The notes beneath the pieces were generated by a model. That model was not told where the DNA came from and searched no databases. It saw only the letters and a list, made by a program, of their open reading frames with translations. From the NCBI RefSeq assembly GCF_003001955.1, contig NZ_PVNH01000007.1, positions 124,001-188,000 of the forward strand: a DNA stretch of 64,000 nt, written 5' to 3'. How positions within the stretch are numbered: position 1 is the first letter of the stretch; every line of letters begins with the position of its first letter. The position numbers and the translations under genes are program-made. Of the stretch, positions 28,268 to 36,724 are shown one piece after another. The stretch comes from Prauserella shujinwangii. GTDB taxonomy: Bacteria; Actinomycetota; Actinomycetes; Mycobacteriales; Pseudonocardiaceae.

Positions 28268-28320
28268 GCAGTGAAGGCCACCATCACCGCGTCCAACGCA
28301 CTGATGGTGGCCTTCACTGC
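28268..28320. terminator. Perfect long hairpin between convergent genes (gcagtgaaggccacc family)
   Basis: A 19-bp perfect stem: GCAGTGAAGGCCACCATCA (28268-28286) with its complement at 28302-28320, loop of 15 nt containing gcgtccaacgcac. It lies 10 bp after metF and 35 bp before the convergent AraC gene. A close copy lies at 47087-47139, so this is a repeated genomic element used as a bidirectional terminator. Confidence 0.8.
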
Positions 28321-28355
28321 TCGTACGCGGGCGCACCCAGACCGGTGGCGGCCGG

Positions 28356-29339
28356 TCAACGGCGATCGGCCGCCACCCTCCCCTCGGGTGCGCCCGGCCC
28401 GGGCTCCTGGCGGCCGGCGCGGTACTCCCGCGGGCTGATGCCACGGACCCGCTTGAAGGCCGAGCTGAACGCGAACGGGGTGCCGTAGCCGACCTTCCTG
28501 GCCACCGCGGCGACGGTGGCGTCGGGCCCGCGGAGCAGGTCGGCCGCCAGCGTCATCCGCCAGCGCGTCAGGTACGCCATGGGCGCCTCGCCGACCAGTT
28601 CGGTGAACCTCCGCGCGAACGCCGCGCGGGACGCCCCCGCGCGGCCGGCGAGCGTGGTCACCGTCCACGGCGCCGCGGGCTCGGCGTGCATCAGCCGCAG
28701 CGCGCGGCCGACCACCGGGTCGCCGTACGCGCGATACCACGCGGGCGCTCCCGCGTCCGGCCGGTCGAACCACGCCCGCAGCGTGGACACCAGCAGCAGA
28801 TCGAGCAGCCGGTCGAGGACCACCTCCTGGCCGGGGCGGTCCCGGCGCAGCTCGTCGCCGAGCAGGCTGAGCAGCGTCGCGCCCGCCGCGCCGCCCCGGA
28901 CCACCGCGACCCGCGGCAGTGCCCGCAGCAGGTGCCCGCCGACCTCGCCCGGCAGGGGATAGGTGCCGACGAGCAGCACCGTCGGGCTGTCCGGATCGTC
29001 GCCCCACGTCCGCACCCCCAGGTCGAGCGACTCGCACAGCTCCTCGCCCGCGACCGTGGTGGTGCGCTGGCCCGGGTGCACGACCACCCGCGGCGGGCTG
29101 CCCGGCTCGTCGGCGACCGAGTACGGTTCCGGCCCGCGGACCACGCCGACGTCGCCCGGCCGGAGCCGGACCGGTGCGGGACCGTCGGGCAGGACCCACG
29201 CGTCGCCGCGCACCATCGACAGCAGGGTCAGCGGCGCGCCGTCGACCACGCGGATGTGCCACGGCGGGCTCAGCACGGACCGCAGCAGGAAGGCGCCGCG
29301 CGCCCTGGGACCGTCCAGCAGCCCCGCGAACGCGTCCAT
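28356..29339 (-). CDS. AraC family regulator with cupin-type ligand domain
   Basis: A 327-residue protein. The N-terminal domain (1-200) is of the cupin_6 type: VLSPPWHIRVVDGAPLTLLS, DGPAPVRLRPGDVGVVRGPE, VLLVGTYPLPGEVGGHLLRA. Two helix-turn-helix motifs follow: WTVTTLAGRAGASRAAFARR and VAAVARKVGYGTPFAFSSAF, ending RVRGISPREYRAG. This layout is common for regulators adjacent to small oxidoreductase or membrane genes. It is divergent from the DUF1772 gene (160 bp apart), which is its most likely target. Confidence 0.88.
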   Translation of the reverse strand: MDAFAGLLDGPRARGAFLLRSVLSPPWHIRVVDGAPLTLLSMVRGDAWVLPDGPAPVRLRPGDVGVVRGPEPYSVADEPGSPPRVVVHPGQRTTTVAGEELCESLDLGVRTWGDDPDSPTVLLVGTYPLPGEVGGHLLRALPRVAVVRGGAAGATLLSLLGDELRRDRPGQEVVLDRLLDLLLVSTLRAWFDRPDAGAPAWYRAYGDPVVGRALRLMHAEPAAPWTVTTLAGRAGASRAAFARRFTELVGEAPMAYLTRWRMTLAADLLRGPDATVAAVARKVGYGTPFAFSSAFKRVRGISPREYRAGRQEPGPGAPEGRVAADRR

Positions 29340-29499
29340 GCGGTCACTCTAGAGCTGTGCCCGGTGCCCCGGTGAGCACCGGCGTCGAGCGGCGGGCGCC
29401 CGGTGAGACGGACACGTATGCGGCCGAGCCGATCGGCGATGGTGCCCGGCCACCCCGGCCGGTTGACTGGGGTCGCCCACCGGACCGGGAGGACCGACC

Positions 29500-29982
29500 A
29501 TGCTCGACGGAGTCCGCTTCGCCCTCACCCTCGCCGCCACGCTCGGCTCGGGGCTCGTCGCCGGGGTGCTGTTCGCGTTCTCCAGCTTCGTCCTGCGCGC
29601 GTTCCGGCTGCTGCCCGCCGCGCAGGGGATCGCCGCGATGCAGTCGGTCAACCGCACGGTCCGTACGCCGTCGTTCCTGCTGGTGTTCACCGGCACCGCC
29701 GTGCTGGGCGCCGCGCTCGCCGGCTGGGCCGCCGTGACCGGCGCCGGTCACGGCGGCGGCTGGCTTCTCGCCGGCGGCGTCCTCTACGTCGCGGGCACGT
29801 TCGTGCTCACCGGCGCGGTGCACATCCCGCGGAACAACGCACTCGACACCGTCGACCCGCACACCCCGGAGGGCGCGGCGGCGTGGGCCCGCTTCGTGCC
29901 CGCGTGGACCGCGTGGAACCACGTGCGGACACTGGCCGCGCTGGGTGCCTGCGCCGCCTTCGCCCTCGCCCTCGCCGCCTGA
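29500..29982 (+). CDS. DUF1772 (anthrone oxygenase-like) membrane protein
   Basis: A 160-residue integral membrane protein with four predicted spans: LTLAATLGSGLVAGVLFAFS, SFLLVFTGTAVLGAALAGWA, GGWLLAGGVLYVAGTFVLTG and VRTLAALGACAAFALALAA. Family signatures are the N-terminal GLVAGVLFAFSSFV, MQSVNRTV, FTGTAVL and HIPRNNALDT plus WNHVRT near the end. DUF1772 relatives include polyketide anthrone oxygenases; most bacterial ones have no known function. ATG 29500 is preceded by GGGAGGACC. It is divergent from an AraC-type regulator, the usual neighbour of this family. Confidence 0.85.
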   Translation: MLDGVRFALTLAATLGSGLVAGVLFAFSSFVLRAFRLLPAAQGIAAMQSVNRTVRTPSFLLVFTGTAVLGAALAGWAAVTGAGHGGGWLLAGGVLYVAGTFVLTGAVHIPRNNALDTVDPHTPEGAAAWARFVPAWTAWNHVRTLAALGACAAFALALAA

Positions 29983-30008
29983 CCGGGCCTGGCACGCCCG
30001 GCGCCGGA

Positions 30009-30063
30009 TGTCCTGAGTGGCTCGTTGCCGACGAGAAACGTCAGTAACGAGCCACTCAGGACA
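30009..30063. terminator. Perfect 18-bp hairpin between convergent genes
   Basis: TGTCCTGAGTGGCTCGTT (30009-30026) pairs perfectly with 30046-30063. The loop holds a nested GACG/CGTC stem. The right arm covers the stop codon of the convergent gene at 30056, so that mRNA ends in the structure. It serves as a terminator for both directions. Confidence 0.75.
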
Positions 30064-30511
30064 GTGGGCGGTCGGTGGTGCGGGCGGCGGGGTCTTGCGC
30101 GGGCTCGGTGGTGCGCTGGGCCGGGATGTCCGGGCTCTCCGGCAGCGATCGCCCGGCGAGGCGGGCGATCCTGATCCGGATCCCGCCGCGGAACGCCGCG
30201 CGCAGCGGGGCGAGCACGCCGGTGCACGGCAGCGGCCACGGAATGTCGGCCGGGCCGAGCGGGCGCGCGAGCCCCGCGCCGCTCATCGTCCAGCCCGCGT
30301 CGTCGTCGGTGAGCTCGATCGTCACCGGCCGCCCCCGGGCCGCCCGCGCCAGCGTGCGGTCCCGGCCCGTGGGCACGAGCACGTCCCCGTCCGGCAGCAC
30401 CACGCAGGCCACCGGAACGGGGTCGTCGTCCTCGACCCGGAGCACGGCCCCGCGGCTGCGTTCCGGCGTGCCGGCGAGGCCGGCGCAGATCCGATGCGTG
30501 AGGGTGTCCAC
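30056..30511 (-). CDS. Pyridoxamine 5'-phosphate oxidase-like (FMN-binding split barrel) protein
   Basis: About 151 residues from GTG 30511, chosen because AAGGAG lies 5 nt upstream; the longer reading to 30562 has no such site. The pattern of strands fits a short flavin-binding split barrel: DPVPVACVVLPDGDVLVPTG, RDRTLARAARGRPVTIELTD, WTMSGAGLARPL. The C-terminal 40 residues (SPDIPAQRTTEPAQDPAART) are proline-rich and probably disordered. It may bind FMN, F420 or heme as other small members do, but no specific cofactor residues are evident. Its stop codon is inside the terminator hairpin. Confidence 0.55.
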   Translation of the reverse strand: MDTLTHRICAGLAGTPERSRGAVLRVEDDDPVPVACVVLPDGDVLVPTGRDRTLARAARGRPVTIELTDDDAGWTMSGAGLARPLGPADIPWPLPCTGVLAPLRAAFRGGIRIRIARLAGRSLPESPDIPAQRTTEPAQDPAARTTDRPLS

Positions 30512-30796
30512 CCGCTCTCCTTCCTGCCGGGCCGGGCGGAGCGGCTCGCGGGCGGAGCTCACCCGTGTCAGCGGCCGGGCCGCCGCCCGGACGCCTGCTC
30601 GCGTTCGGGGGTCGAGATGATGGCGATGACCTTTCCTCTGCCTCGTGGTGCGGTTGGGCGCGGGAACGCTGAACCGCGCTCGTCATTCCTTGGTACGCCG
30701 GGCGAAACGTCGAGTCCAGACCTGGCACCCGCGAGGCGGAATGCGCGCGGCCCCGTGCGGGTTGCTCTCCCCGTACGGGCAAGCGAGGGAGGAACC

Positions 30797-31039
30797 GTGG
30801 TGAGGGAAACGCCGGGGCGGGACGGACGGCGCTCGCCGGTGCTGCGGACCGGGTGCGGCAGGGAGGTGTCGGTGACGCGGCTGCGCGTCGACGGGGGTCA
30901 GGCTCCGATCGAGCGGGTCTCGCTGAGCATCTCGTGCCAGGACCACGACGGGGAGCGGTTGTGGACGAGCCTGACCCCGGACGAGGCCCGCAGGCTCGCT
31001 CGCTGGCTGTTCGACCAGGCGGGCCCCGCCGCGCGGTAA
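30797..31039 (+). CDS. Small hypothetical protein
   Basis: About 80 residues from GTG 30797, preceded by GAGGGAGG with 4 nt spacing. The chain is charged: RETPGRDGRRSPVLRTGCGR, then VTRLRVDGGQAPIERVSLSI and a helical end SLTPDEARRLARWLFDQAGP. The C-terminal LTPDEARRLARWL looks like a small conserved actinomycete domain, but I cannot name it. The same frame is open further upstream to 30017 without coding character. The 285 bp between it and the divergent gene at 30511 should hold both promoters. It is followed by the SPW gene 108 bp later. Confidence 0.6.
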   Translation: MVRETPGRDGRRSPVLRTGCGREVSVTRLRVDGGQAPIERVSLSISCQDHDGERLWTSLTPDEARRLARWLFDQAGPAAR

Positions 31040-31147
31040 CGCGGGTCACCCACGGATCCCGCCGCACCGCCGGGTTTACGTCCCCTGTCGGTGGAAAGCC
31101 TCGGACTGACCCTCCGTCACTACGTGAGAGTAAGGGGGTATGTCCGA

Positions 31148-31585
31148 ATGGCGACGCGCACGGGTTCGATCGACCAGCACCCGGACATCGTCGCGCTGCG
31201 CGACCGCTACGAGCAGGCCGCCGAGACGCCGCAGGCGCAACTGCTGGACGGCCTGACCTTCCTGGGTGGTCTGTACGTCGCGATCTCCCCGTGGGTCGTC
31301 GGCTTCAGCTCCGCTGGCGCACTGGCCGTGAGCAACCTGGTGACCGGTATCGCACTGGCCGTGCTGGCGATGGGCTACGCGGGCGCCCACGGGCGGATGC
31401 ACCGCCTGGCCTGGGTCGCCCCGCTGATCGGGGTGTGGACGATCATCACACCCTGGGTGATCCTGCAGGGCGCCGCGACCACCGGCATGGTGATCAGCAA
31501 TGTCATCACCGGCGGTGTCGTGACGTTGCTGGGTCTCGGTGTCGCCGCGATCGGCATGACCGGCCGTTCGCGGCGGTCCCGCTGA
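31148..31585 (+). CDS. SPW repeat membrane protein
   Basis: A 145-residue membrane protein with two SPW repeats. The first motif is YVAISPWVVGFS, the second WTIITPWVILQG; each is followed by SNLVTGIALAVLAM and SNVITGGVVTLLGL, the paired transmembrane helices of the family. The N-terminal 45 residues are soluble (DQHPDIVALRDRYEQAAETP). The SPW family is widespread in soil bacteria and has no known function; it is often linked to stress responses. AGGGGG precedes ATG 31148. A hairpin ends the transcription unit 40 bp past the stop. Confidence 0.88.
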   Translation: MATRTGSIDQHPDIVALRDRYEQAAETPQAQLLDGLTFLGGLYVAISPWVVGFSSAGALAVSNLVTGIALAVLAMGYAGAHGRMHRLAWVAPLIGVWTIITPWVILQGAATTGMVISNVITGGVVTLLGLGVAAIGMTGRSRRSR

Positions 31586-31625
31586 CCGGTGCGGGCGACG
31601 TGAACCCACCATCGGACACCGCGGT

Positions 31626-31655
31626 ATCGCGGCCCGGGAGTTCCCGGGCCGCGAT
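31626..31655 (+). terminator. GC-rich hairpin after the SPW gene
   Basis: ATCGCGGCCCGGGA (31626-31639) pairs perfectly with TCCCGGGCCGCGAT (31642-31655), loop of 2 nt. It lies 40 bp after the SPW stop and 23 bp before the next start, and is followed by ctt, so a factor-independent terminator for GC-rich DNA is likely. Confidence 0.65.
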
Positions 31656-31678
31656 CTTCGTGTGGGGGCCGGGCGCCC

Positions 31679-33323
31679 GTGCCTAGCCCGCGACGGCGCC
31701 TGGCCGCGCTGCTGCTGCTCGCCTCGGTCCCGGTACTGGCCGAGGCCGCGATCCTGCGCGGTGCCGGCTTCACCACCGCGCTGCCGCTCGCTCCGCAGGC
31801 GAGCGCCCCGCCCCCGTTCGGCGCCTTCCACGACCTGCGCTGGCTGCTCGTCTACCACGACTCGTGGCTGATGTTCGCCGGCGAACTCCTCGCCGCGGTG
31901 GCCGTGCGCACCGTCCTCGGAGCGGCGCTGGTCCGGGCGGCCTGGCCCGCCGGGACGCCCCCGCCCGGCCCGCGGCGGCTGCTGCTGGCCAACCTCGGTT
32001 TCACCGTCGTCGCGCTGGTCGTGCTGTCCCCGTGGGCCGCCATCGCGGGCGCGGCCTCCGGCATCTCGCTGTCCTGGTTCCTGTTCGGCGAGCTGGTGCC
32101 GCTGGGTTTCCTCAGCCTGTTCCTGCAACGCGGCGGGATCACCGGGAACTGGTGGCGCGGGCTGCCCTCGCCCGCACTCGCCGGGTGGTCGCTGGCGATG
32201 GTGCTGGTGTTCTCGGCGGAGGCGTTCGTGGTCGGGTTCACCCCCGGCTGGTGGGTCGTCCCGGTGGCCGGGGCACTGGGCGCGCTGAACGGGGCTGCTG
32301 TGGCGGCGGCTCGTCGCCGCCGCGGTGCGGGCCGGGCCCGCCCTGCCGCGGCTGCCCGCCGCACCCGTCGCCGTGGCGGTCTCGGCGGTGGCGCTGCTGG
32401 TGCTGGCGCACCTCTCGCTGGTCGGCGGGGCACCGGCGCGGCCCGCCGAGGAGCGCACGCCCGCGCTGGTCGTCGACGGTCCGGATCCGCGCGCCGCCGT
32501 GCTGTTCATCGCCGGGTACGACTCGTGGTACTCCGGCAAGCCGGTGCACGACCGGATCGGCATCACGCGCTACTCCTACGCGGGCCTCGGCCAGGACGGG
32601 CGGCCGCTGCCGTACCACCCGATCGACACGCACGCCTCCCTCGACGCCAGCGCCGCGAACCTCCGCGCCCAGATCGACGTGCTGCACCGGCGCACCGGCA
32701 AGCCCGTCGCGGTGATGGCCCGCAGCGAGGGCACCCTCGTCGTGCGGACGTTCCTCGCCAGGTACCGGCACCCGCACCTGGAGTCGGTGGTGCTGCTCAG
32801 CCCGCTCGTCCGGCCGGGGCGGGTCTACTTTCCGCCGCAGGACGCGAGGGCGGGCTGGGGGCTGGCGCTCGGCTGGGAGCTGCGCGGCATGCTGTCGCTG
32901 GTCCGCTGGACGAGCGGCGCGAAGGCCGACGCCGACTCCCCGCTCGTGCGGTCGGTGCTCAACGACGCGCCGCTGTACCGGAACCGGATGCTCTGCCCGG
33001 AACCGGGGGTGCGGATGATCGCCTTCGTCCCGTTGGTCACCGCCGCGGTGGTGTCGCCCGCCGACTACCCGGCGGTGCCCAGCGTGCAGTTGCCCGGCCT
33101 GCACGCGTCGATGCTCGGGCGGATGGACATCCAGCGTGCCGTCGCCGACTTCCTCGCGGGCAGGCGGGTCGACGGCAACCCGAGCACGTACTACCCGGCG
33201 ATCCAGATGGCCGCCGCCGCGTGGCAGGCTCCCGCCCTCCCGCTGAAGCTCAACGCGGTGTGGGAGCGGGACACGCCGGACGCCGCGTTCGGCGATGACG
33301 GTTGCTTACCGCGACCGAGATGA
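31679..33323 (+). pseudogene. Membrane protein/alpha-beta hydrolase gene interrupted by a one-base frameshift
   Basis: Two adjoining frames form one protein of about 547 residues. The first (31679 to about 32294) gives a polytopic membrane domain: VAVRTVLGAALVRAAW, LANLGFTVVALVVLSPWAAI, SWFLFGELVPLGFLSLFLQR, LAMVLVFSAEAFVVGFTPGW, ending GALGALNG. The second (from about 32294) continues WRRLVAAAVRAG, one more membrane span (AVAVSAVALLVLAHLSLVGG) and a hydrolase-like domain with AVLFIAGYDSWYS, VAVMARSEGTLVVRTFLARY (nucleophile region) and SVVLLSPLV. Removing one G from the GGGG run at 32291-32294 joins them seamlessly (ALNGLLWRRL). It is either a real frameshift, a phase-variable tract or a sequencing error. 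If intact in vivo, it would be a membrane-anchored hydrolase. Confidence 0.65.
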
Positions 33324-33456
33324 GCATCGCCGTCATCTGATCGGACGCTCGGTTACGCCATCCGGGTGTCCTGAGTCACAGGTGGCGCGGCAGCGCCCCA
33401 GCACCGTCCCGAATGTCGGTACCGTCCTGGTCGTGGGGCATCTCCGTTCGCGCATC

Positions 33457-34707
33457 ATGTCCATCGTCACGCGCCTGTATCTCGCGCGTGCCCGGAAGAA
33501 GGGCTTCGACCTGTCGAAGATGGCCTTCTTCCCGGACTCGGCACTGTTGCCGCTCCGGCGCGACGGCCTGGACCCGGTTCCGGAGCTCGGGCGGACCCGG
33601 GAGCGGGAGCCGATCAGCAAGCTGCCCGTCCCGTTCGGGATGAACGTGTGGTTGGTGACCGGGCACGCCGAGGCGAAGGCCGTGCTGAGCAACGCCAAGG
33701 ACTTCAGCAACGACTTCACCAACCTCGTCGGCACGGCAGGGGCCGACGACGAGCAGAACCCCGGCGGCCTCGGCTTCGCCGACCCGCCCGTGCACACGCG
33801 CCTGCGCAAGCTGCTGACGCCGGAGTTCACGATGCGCAGGCTCGGCAGGCTCAAGCCGGGCATCGACGCGATCGTGCGGGAGCAGCTCGACGCGATGGAC
33901 AAGGCCGACGGTCCGGTCGACCTCGTGGAGCACTTCGCCCTGCCGATCCCGTCGCTGGTCATCTGCGAGCTGCTCGGCGTGCCCTACGAGGACCGCGAGG
34001 AGTTCCAGCACCTCAGCGTCGCGCGGTTCGACCTGTTCGGCGGTGCGGGCGCCTCCCTCGGCGCGATCTCCGAGTCGCTGAGCTACCTGCAGGGCGTCGT
34101 CCGCAGGCAGCGCGAGGAGCCGGGCGACGGGCTGCTCGGCATGATCATCAAGGAGCACGGCGACGAGGTGGACGACCGGGAGCTCGCCGGACTGGCCGAC
34201 GGCGTGCTCACCGGCGGGTTCGAGACCACGGCGAGCATGCTCGCGCTCGGGGCGCTGATGCTGCTGCGCGACCCCGAGGCGTTCGCGCGGGTGCGGGACG
34301 ACGACGAGGCGGTGTCCGGGATCGTCGAGGAGCTGCTGCGGTACCTCACGGTGGTGCAGGTGGCGTTCCCCCGGTTCGCGCGGACGGACGTCGAGGTCGC
34401 CGGCACGCGGATCGCGGCGGGTGACGTCGTGATCGTCTCGCTCAGCGGCGCCGACCGCGACCCCGCTCTCGGGTCCGGGATCGAGCGGTTCGACTCCGTC
34501 CGGGAGCCGACGCCCCACCTCGCGTTCGGCTACGGCGTCCACCGCTGCATCGGTGCCGAGCTGGCCCGCATGGAGCTGCGGGCGGCGTATCCCGCGCTGG
34601 TCCGCCGGTTCCCCGGGATGCGGTTGCACGTCCCGCCGGAGGAGCTGGAGTTCCGCAAGTCGTCGATCGTGTACGGCGTCGAGTCGCTGCCCGTCGTCCT
34701 GCGCTGA
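33457..34707 (+). CDS. Cytochrome P450
   Basis: A 416-residue soluble bacterial-type P450 from ATG 33457. All signatures are present: the I-helix oxygen site GVLTGGFETTASMLA, the K-helix EELLRYLTVVQ (ExxR), the PRFARTDVEVAG stretch, FGYGVHRCIGAELARMELRA with the heme-ligating cysteine, and the C-terminal GVESLPVVL. The segment GFADPPVHTRLRKLLTPEFT is the C-helix heme-propionate contact. No ferredoxin or ferredoxin reductase lies alongside, so it must use general redox partners. Substrate is unknown; the DPPVHTRLRK and VQVAFPRFA blocks are of a family common in actinomycetes. Confidence 0.92.
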   Translation: MSIVTRLYLARARKKGFDLSKMAFFPDSALLPLRRDGLDPVPELGRTREREPISKLPVPFGMNVWLVTGHAEAKAVLSNAKDFSNDFTNLVGTAGADDEQNPGGLGFADPPVHTRLRKLLTPEFTMRRLGRLKPGIDAIVREQLDAMDKADGPVDLVEHFALPIPSLVICELLGVPYEDREEFQHLSVARFDLFGGAGASLGAISESLSYLQGVVRRQREEPGDGLLGMIIKEHGDEVDDRELAGLADGVLTGGFETTASMLALGALMLLRDPEAFARVRDDDEAVSGIVEELLRYLTVVQVAFPRFARTDVEVAGTRIAAGDVVIVSLSGADRDPALGSGIERFDSVREPTPHLAFGYGVHRCIGAELARMELRAAYPALVRRFPGMRLHVPPEELEFRKSSIVYGVESLPVVLR

Positions 34708-34720
34708 CCAGCCGTCCGCG

Positions 34721-34766
34721 CTCGTGAGTGTTTTCCGTGGTTAGAACGACGTTCCGCACTCACGAG
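34721..34766. terminator. Hairpin between convergent P450 and LysE genes
   Basis: CTCGTGAGTG (34721-34730) pairs with CACTCACGAG (34757-34766) around a 26-nt loop. The same stem sequence recurs, with two mismatches, at 58693-58738. It lies 13 bp past both stops and probably ends both transcripts. Confidence 0.6.
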
Positions 34767-34779
34767 GGTGACCAGCCGC

Positions 34780-35415
34780 TCAGACCACCATCGCGGCGGC
34801 CAGCCCGAGGAACGCCGTGCCCGCCACGCCCTCGATCAGGCGCCGGGTGCGCGGTCCGGTCATCAGCCTGCGGCCGCGTCCGGTCACCTGGATCACCAGG
34901 GCCCACCACAGGGCGGAGGCCACGACCGTGGTCACCGCGAGCAGGAGCGTCTGCGCGGTCACGGTGGCCGCGGTGGCCCCGGTGGTGACGAACTGGGGGA
35001 GCAGGCCGACGAAGAACAGCACCGCCTTCGGGTTGAGCACGTTGCTCGCGAACCCGTCGCGGTACGGGTGGGTGCCCGCCGGTGGCCCGTCCACGGCGAT
35101 CTCCGCCGCGGCCGCGCCGCCACGCCGCGGCAGGCTCGCCCGCAGCGCGGTGACGCCGAGCCACGCGAGGTAGGCGGCGCCCGCGAGCTGGATGCCGCGC
35201 AGCACCGGCGGGTGCGCGGCGACCAGCATCGACAGCCCGGCCGCCGCGGTGATCGTGTGCACGGTGAGGCCGGTGACGATCCCGGCCGCCGTGTACATCC
35301 CCGCGCGGATCCCGCCGCGCAGCGAGTGCCGGAGCACGACGAGGAAGTCCGGGCCGGGGGTGCACAGGACGACGAGGAGCACGCCGACGAAGGCCAGCCA
35401 CCGTTCGACTGTCAT
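34780..35415 (-). CDS. LysE/RhtB family amino acid exporter
   Basis: A 211-residue membrane protein with the LysE pattern: WLAFVGVLLVVLCTPGPDFL with the conserved TPGPD, then LRHSLRGGIRAGMYTAAGIV, TGLTVHTITAAAGLSMLVAA, IQLAGAAYLAWLGVTALRAS, FASNVLNPKAVLFFVGLLPQ (NP-K-A) and a last hydrophobic pair. Six helices are predicted. It is divergent from an Lrp/AsnC-type regulator with 59 bp between, the classical lysE-lysG-like or Lrp-exporter pair. The likely substrate is an amino acid that also serves as ligand of the regulator, but which one is unknown. Confidence 0.88.
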   Translation of the reverse strand: MTVERWLAFVGVLLVVLCTPGPDFLVVLRHSLRGGIRAGMYTAAGIVTGLTVHTITAAAGLSMLVAAHPPVLRGIQLAGAAYLAWLGVTALRASLPRRGGAAAAEIAVDGPPAGTHPYRDGFASNVLNPKAVLFFVGLLPQFVTTGATAATVTAQTLLLAVTTVVASALWWALVIQVTGRGRRLMTGPRTRRLIEGVAGTAFLGLAAAMVV

Positions 35416-35474
35416 GCGCTCACGTTCGCGCTGTGTCCGGACCCTGGCAAACCTGTCCGGATAGCATCCGAGGA

Positions 35475-35951
35475 ATGACCGAAAAGGCGAGTCTGGATCC
35501 GGTGGACTGGCACATTCTGAGCGTTCTCCAGGACGATGCGTCGATCACGAACAAGGCGCTGGCCGAACGCGTCGGACTGCCGACGTCGTCGTGTCACGAG
35601 CGGGTCCGCAGGCTGCGGGCCACCGGGGTGATCTCCGGGGTGAAGGCCGTCGTGGATCCCGCGGCACTGGGCCGGGGGCTGCAGGCGTTCATCGCCGTGC
35701 GGCTGCGCCTGCACCGGCGCGAGCTGGCCGAGGTGTTCGTCGCCGCGGCGCTGGCACTGCCCGAGACGCTGTCCGTCTACAACGTGTCCGGTCCGGAGGA
35801 CTACTTCCTGCACGTCGCGGTCACGGACAGCGCGCACCTGCAGCGGATCATCGTGGACCATCTGGCCACCCGGCCGGAGGTGGCCCATGCCCAGACGCAC
35901 CTGATCTTCGACCGGCCGCTCACCGCGACCGTCCGCCCGGTGCCCTCGTGA
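35475..35951 (+). CDS. Lrp/AsnC family transcriptional regulator
   Basis: A 158-residue regulator from ATG 35475, with GAGG just upstream. N-terminal winged helix: DWHILSVLQDDASITNKALA, ERVGLPTSSCHERVRRLRAT, GVISGVKAVVDPAALGRGLQ. C-terminal RAM/ligand domain: AFIAVRLRLHRRELAEVFVA, SVYNVSGPEDYFLHVAVTDS, with the GPEDY-x-L-H turn that binds amino acids. It is divergent from the LysE-type exporter and probably activates it when the amino acid is in excess. Confidence 0.9.
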   Translation: MTEKASLDPVDWHILSVLQDDASITNKALAERVGLPTSSCHERVRRLRATGVISGVKAVVDPAALGRGLQAFIAVRLRLHRRELAEVFVAAALALPETLSVYNVSGPEDYFLHVAVTDSAHLQRIIVDHLATRPEVAHAQTHLIFDRPLTATVRPVPS

Positions 35952-35980
35952 CGGGTTGCGCGCGGTGTTACGGTCAATGA

Positions 35981-36724
35981 GTGAGTGAGCCACTGATCAA
36001 CAAGACGGTTCCGCGGTCGAACGTGGTGGACACGGTCGCGGACAGCCTGCGCACGGAGATCCTGTCCGGTGCCTACGCGCCGGGGGACTACCTGCCGCCC
36101 GCGCGCGAGCTCGCCGAGCAGTACGGCGTCAACCGCACCTCGCTCAAGCACGCGCTCGTCCGGCTGACCCAGGCCGGTCTGCTGGAGACCCGGCACGGGA
36201 TCGGCACCCGGGTGCGCGACTTCGAGCGCGAGGGCGGAATCGACCTGCTCCCGATGCTGGCCGTCGCGAACGCGGCAGGCTGGGCGCGGGCGATCTTCGA
36301 GGTGCGCACCGAGATCGGCACGCTCATCGCGGTGCGGGCAGCCGCGCACGCCACCCCGGCCCAGCGGGACCGTCTCACCGATCTGGCCGGACGGCTGCGC
36401 TCCGCGGGGGACGCCGACACGGCGCAGGTGACCGAGGCCGAATGGCACCGGGAGCTCGCCAGGGCCAGCGGCAACCGCGTGTACCCGCTGCTGATGAACG
36501 TCGTCCTCGACACCTACCTGCGGCAGCGGCGGGCCCTGCGCGGGCCGTTCCTCGATCCCGCCGCCGCGGCCGACCGGCTCACCCCGTTGTGCCGGGCGGT
36601 GTGCGACGGCGCGGACGCCGCCACGGTCCGGGCGGAGGCGGCCCGCTACCTCGACGAGACCGGCGCGCTGATGCTCGCGGGTGGCACGGCGGCGGAGGCG
36701 GAGACGGAGGGAGACCGGACATGA
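35981..36724 (+). CDS. GntR family regulator (FadR-type)
   Basis: A 247-residue regulator starting with GTG 35981, 29 bp behind the Lrp gene. The winged helix is SVADSLRTEILSGAYAPGDY-like (VVDTVADSLRTEILSG, LPPARELAEQYGVNRTSLKH, ALVRLTQAGLLETRHGIGTR). The C-terminal helical FCD/FadR domain spans residues about 90-235 (IFEVRTEIGTLIAVRAAAHA, HRELARASGNRVYPLLMNVV). Its stop overlaps the ATG of the next gene (ATGA at 36721-36724), so it is cotranscribed with the hypothetical, GMC oxidoreductase and glycosyltransferase genes and may regulate them. Confidence 0.87.
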   Translation: MSEPLINKTVPRSNVVDTVADSLRTEILSGAYAPGDYLPPARELAEQYGVNRTSLKHALVRLTQAGLLETRHGIGTRVRDFEREGGIDLLPMLAVANAAGWARAIFEVRTEIGTLIAVRAAAHATPAQRDRLTDLAGRLRSAGDADTAQVTEAEWHRELARASGNRVYPLLMNVVLDTYLRQRRALRGPFLDPAAAADRLTPLCRAVCDGADAATVRAEAARYLDETGALMLAGGTAAEAETEGDRT

